From positions 2,835,001 through 2,899,000 of the forward strand of contig CP071495.1 of NCBI GenBank assembly GCA_017354895.1: a stretch of 64,000 nt of DNA, read 5' to 3'. Under the pieces are notes generated by a model. The model did not search any database, was not told the origin of the DNA, and saw nothing but the letters and a program-made list of their open reading frames with translations. The DNA is from Podospora comata. Taxonomy: Eukaryota; Ascomycota; Sordariomycetes; Sordariales; Podosporaceae. The translations under genes were made by a program, and so were the position numbers. Of this stretch, positions 61,601-64,000 are shown piece by piece (the stretch's first letter is position 1; every line of letters begins with the position of its first letter).

Positions 61601-61797
61601 GACATATTCCGGTAGTTGTTATCCGAAGTAAAAGAGAAATGTAGATAGCTAGTTTGTTATTTCATTATCTAGTGGATTAAGGGGTTGATTGTCTCTTAGG
61701 CACCATCACCCTCCCCATAGAATAATTGGCACAGGAAGTAAGTTGACGCCATAATATACTGTGAACTATACCTTGAAAGTAAATCAATAGATCTTTA
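51889..61797. other. 10-kb gene desert downstream of the Ecl1-like gene
   Basis: I found no supportable gene. The first few hundred bases are probably the 3' untranslated region of the Ecl1-like mRNA. ORFs of up to about 210 aa (57,156-57,782) have no domain and overlap equally long ORFs in other frames. Homopolymers are common, for example T35 near 52,568 and A-runs near 58,630-58,650; (TTG)n lies near 58,762-58,780. Confidence 0.5.
52568..52602. repeat. Poly-T tract of about 35 bases
   Basis: An uninterrupted T run lies about 680 bp after the Ecl1-like stop codon. It could be an expanded homopolymer or the poly-A tail of an old minus-strand retro-insertion; no element was recognised beside it. 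Confidence 0.8.
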
Positions 61798-61901
61798 AAC
61801 TATCTTTAAAGGCCTATAAGCTATCCTTAAATCCCATAGATTGTTTTCAAAGGCCTATAGACTATTTTTAAACGCCTATGGACTATCCTTCAAAGCAGTT
61901 A
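61798..61901 (+). repeat. 21-bp degenerate tandem repeat, array 2
   Basis: Five units of the same family as at 34.9 kb, in the same strand orientation, start at about 61798, 61819, 61839, 61860 and 61881 (for example GACTATTTTTAAACGCCTAT). The array lies about 120 bp beyond the 3' end of the truncated HNH gene. Confidence 0.8.
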
Positions 61902-62020
61902 ACCTGCTTTAGTGTCTTAATTATTTTGTGGTAAGGGTGACCCCCTAAGTGCAACTTGCTCTTGATATATATTACTTCAAACACAGATGTCTACGTCCTG
62001 TCAAAAAGTCAGATCCGTGT

Positions 62021-62686
62021 TTAATGAGGTTTCAGACTTACTTCGAGAGGCTTACTTATATCAAAATTCCTAAATAACAATGGGAGTATGTGGGCGCACT
62101 CTAAATAGTCACGAATTCGAAAACGCTGGTCTGCGGGTAGCTTGGTGTAGAAGTGGTTGTTGTCTACCGCCCTGGTAACGACACAACCATCCCGTATCAT
62201 GCATTTCTCTCTGACGACTGATTGTTGATTTCGAGATGACGGATCGATATTGATCATGGCTGTGTCGATGTCGTCTTCGAATTCTTCTGCTAGCCCTGGA
62301 GAGATAGTTAGGCTTTGAAGCCCAACGTTTCGAGCAGGTTTCAGAAGGGCGTCGACTAAGAAATTTCTCAGCTGCCTGAGTTTTCGTGCATTGGCAGAAT
62401 TCTCCTCAATCTCCCGTATTAGCGTGATTCGCCCGGCAACTGGCAGGTGTGTGATGAATGCCTCAAGGACACGTTTGGTATCATCCTGTGGTGAAATTTG
62501 CACATATCTGCTGAATGCCTGACTACATCTGTCGTACAGCTCCCATGCCTTCACCGGGTCCTCAAACGCCGCTGATAAATATGTGCTGAATGCTGTTGAG
62601 ACAATTGTCTCTTCGTCGACGTTTGGGTGCTGGGGGATGGCGCGCACCATCGCCTTGGAGGTATGTTCACCCAGGAGCATTGACAT
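62021..62686 (-). CDS. HNH-endonuclease-like protein, 3' truncated
   Basis: This 221-aa ORF resembles the fungal HNH family whose members have an uncharacterised helical N-terminus and a C-terminal nuclease. The N-terminal part (DTKRVLEAFITHLPVAGRI, SPGLAEEFEDDIDTAM) leads to REKCMIRDGCVVTR and LECAHILPLLF, the Cys and first His region of an HNH_2-type domain. The ORF ends 17 residues later (SLKPH), so the downstream Asn and second His expected in the motif are absent. Either an intron follows or, more likely, the gene lost its 3' end next to the 21-bp array. The start ATG is the first in frame. The minus strand faces away from the NLR relic. A second, more decayed copy lies at 34.0-34.3 kb. 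Confidence 0.6.
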   Translation of the reverse strand: MSMLLGEHTSKAMVRAIPQHPNVDEETIVSTAFSTYLSAAFEDPVKAWELYDRCSQAFSRYVQISPQDDTKRVLEAFITHLPVAGRITLIREIEENSANARKLRQLRNFLVDALLKPARNVGLQSLTISPGLAEEFEDDIDTAMINIDPSSRNQQSVVREKCMIRDGCVVTRAVDNNHFYTKLPADQRFRIRDYLECAHILPLLFRNFDISKPLEVSLKPH

Positions 62687-62949
62687 GTCATCTGCTGACC
62701 TTATCAGATGCTATTCAACCCTATTAAGAGCATCAGATCCAGTCGCTAAGGGATAAACCGCATCAGAGCGATGATGGATTGGTACCGGGGACTGACTCAA
62801 GGACAGCCCAAGTGATGGGGGGAACTCTCACAAATGAGACGACAATTTGGCATCCAAATTGTTGAACTCTATGAAGCTCTACTGTCTTATCAGATCACAT
62901 TCGTCTGTTCCTGTTACCGTCATCGGGGTCTTGCCTTCTTAGGAGATAT
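62687..62949. other. Spacer between HNH gene and NLR relic
   Basis: These 260 bp lie between divergently oriented sequences. No feature is recognised. The end near 62,940 may already be decayed NLR coding sequence. Confidence 0.4.
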
Positions 62950-63771
62950 TCTCGAGTAACGGACGAAGAAAACCAATGCCAGAGAAATCTTCGGTCTACT
63001 GATCCTCGGGATGACAAAGATCGCATGGAGAAAACCAAAGGAGGACTTCTCATCGAATCCTATGCTTAGATTGTAGGTAACCAACAGTTTCAGCAATGGC
63101 GGACTCACCCAGGCAGGCGAGTCCTCTGGATCAAAGGCAATCCGGGGAAAGGGAAGACCATGCTTCTCTGCGGAATGATCAATGAGCTCTCACGACTGTA
63201 TACTGGAAATGGTAAAGGCACCTGCCTGGCGTATTTTCTATGCCAAGCAACAGATTCTCGCATCAGCGGCGCGACTTCAGTCTTACAGGGCTTGATCTAT
63301 CTATTGATCGAACAGAATCCCTCGCTCATCTTTTATATTCGAGAGAAGTACGACCGTGCTGGGAAAGATATGTTTGAAGACGTCAATGCTTGGTCTGCCT
63401 TTCCATTCCCTACTTCCTCCTGGAATCCTCAATATGTAGAGCTAACGCTCTGTCACATACAACGAAGAAGGCGGGTGTTTCAATGTGGGCCTGGATCGTC
63501 TGTGTCTTGTTTTAGAGTCCCTACCGGCTACAGACTCGAACCGTGGGGTTAATTACCGGCTTCGTGAAGATGGGTATAATGCGTCGCAGGATGGCAGGTG
63601 GGTTATCAAAGATGAAGAGAGATTGCTGTGGCTGCCAGCGGACTATCGTCCTGATCATGCTTTCAGTTGGAAGGGGGCGGCACATACTCTGGTCATTTCC
63701 ACGAAACGGAAGGGAGTCATGGTTATGGAGTTTGCCTCGGGTATGGATGTGCGCCGTGGGCATCATTAAGC
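62950..63771 (+). pseudogene. NLR relic: NACHT start joined to a WD40-type tail
   Basis: The frame reads NLRSTDPRDDKDRMEKTKGG, then IESYA, a TAG stop at 63067-63069 where Trp is usual, then FQQWRTHPGRRVLWIKGNPG and KGKTMLLCGMINELSR: a NACHT P-loop (GNPGKGKT). It continues LAYFLCQATDSRISGATSVL, LIYLLIEQNPSLI and MFEDVNAW. Right after this (about 63,395-63,410) the pattern breaks. In another frame a segment typical of the C-terminus of NACHT-WD40 proteins appears (LCLVLESLPATDS, ERLLWLPADYRPD), ending at 63,769. The Walker B half of NACHT and all WD40 repeats are missing. This is a dead gene: premature stop, frame change and a large internal deletion. Confidence 0.8.
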
Positions 63772-63799
63772 CTCTAAAAATAGTTAACAGACATTGGGA

Positions 63800-63895
63800 T
63801 ATACTATAGGCCTTTACTTGTAATCGCGTTGTTTTAAAAGATAGTCCAAAGGCCTTCAATGAGGTGTGCTTACTATCTTTATAAGCCTTGATATT
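63800..63895. repeat. 21-bp repeat family, scattered copies (array 3)
   Basis: GACTATCTTTTAAAA reads on the minus strand at about 63,831-63,846, and TACTATCTTTATAAGCC reads on the plus strand at about 63,871. GGCCT blocks lie between them. These are diverged members of the family at 34.9 and 61.8 kb, here in both orientations. Confidence 0.55.
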
Positions 63896-64000
63896 ATATT
63901 TCAGTCTCTACTTTTTCATCCACAGCGTACTCGACATTGAAGTTCAATCCAGTTGGCATTATGGGTGGTCAACACAAATAGGTATCAATTCAAGAACACT

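Overview
This window is nuclear DNA of a filamentous ascomycete, most likely a Sordariomycete near the Sordariales. The evidence is the protein matches (Dad2, shugoshin, CRM1, Ino4-like bHLH, Ecl1-like factor, a PNP/NB-ARC/TPR NLR), short 50-160 nt introns with fungal splice and branch signals, and long low-complexity intergenic stretches. All exon models were joined by eye from frame, splice consensus and remembered family conservation. No alignment was run, so boundaries may be off by a few bases.

Region 1 (1-32,600) is a gene-dense, mostly housekeeping block: a Y-family translesion polymerase of the iota type (+, 5' end outside the window), a TMEM135-like membrane protein (-), a bHLH regulator (+), a membrane-anchored carboxylesterase (-), a fungal NLR immune receptor with a nucleoside-phosphorylase-like effector domain (+), a Ser/Thr-rich protein with TPX2-like motifs (-), DASH/DAM1 subunit DAD2 (-) head-to-head with shugoshin (+), retromer subunit VPS29 (-), alanine-glyoxylate aminotransferase (+) and exportin CRM1 (+). 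DAD2 and shugoshin both act at centromeres and share one 450-bp divergent promoter region. The NLR is the only clearly fast-evolving gene here. It carries seven near-identical 126-bp TPR units, and a one-base frameshift right after the array cuts off its last TPRs.

Region 2 (32,600-61,780) is a roughly 29-kb stretch that is not obviously AT-rich, in which I can support a single intact gene: a 137-aa Ecl1-type zinc-binding life-span regulator at 51,475-51,888. It has about 16 kb of non-coding DNA upstream and 10 kb downstream. Near its left edge are a minisatellite, a broken fragment of an HNH-nuclease gene and a degenerate 21-bp repeat array.

Region 3 (61,780-64,000) repeats that theme. It has the same 21-bp repeat family, a longer but 3'-truncated copy of the HNH gene, and an NLR relic (NACHT start joined to a WD40-type tail, with an in-frame stop and the middle missing), followed by more repeat copies. 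It looks like an accessory area where NLR and HNH genes have been duplicated and broken. No tRNA, rRNA, CRISPR array or intact transposon was recognised.
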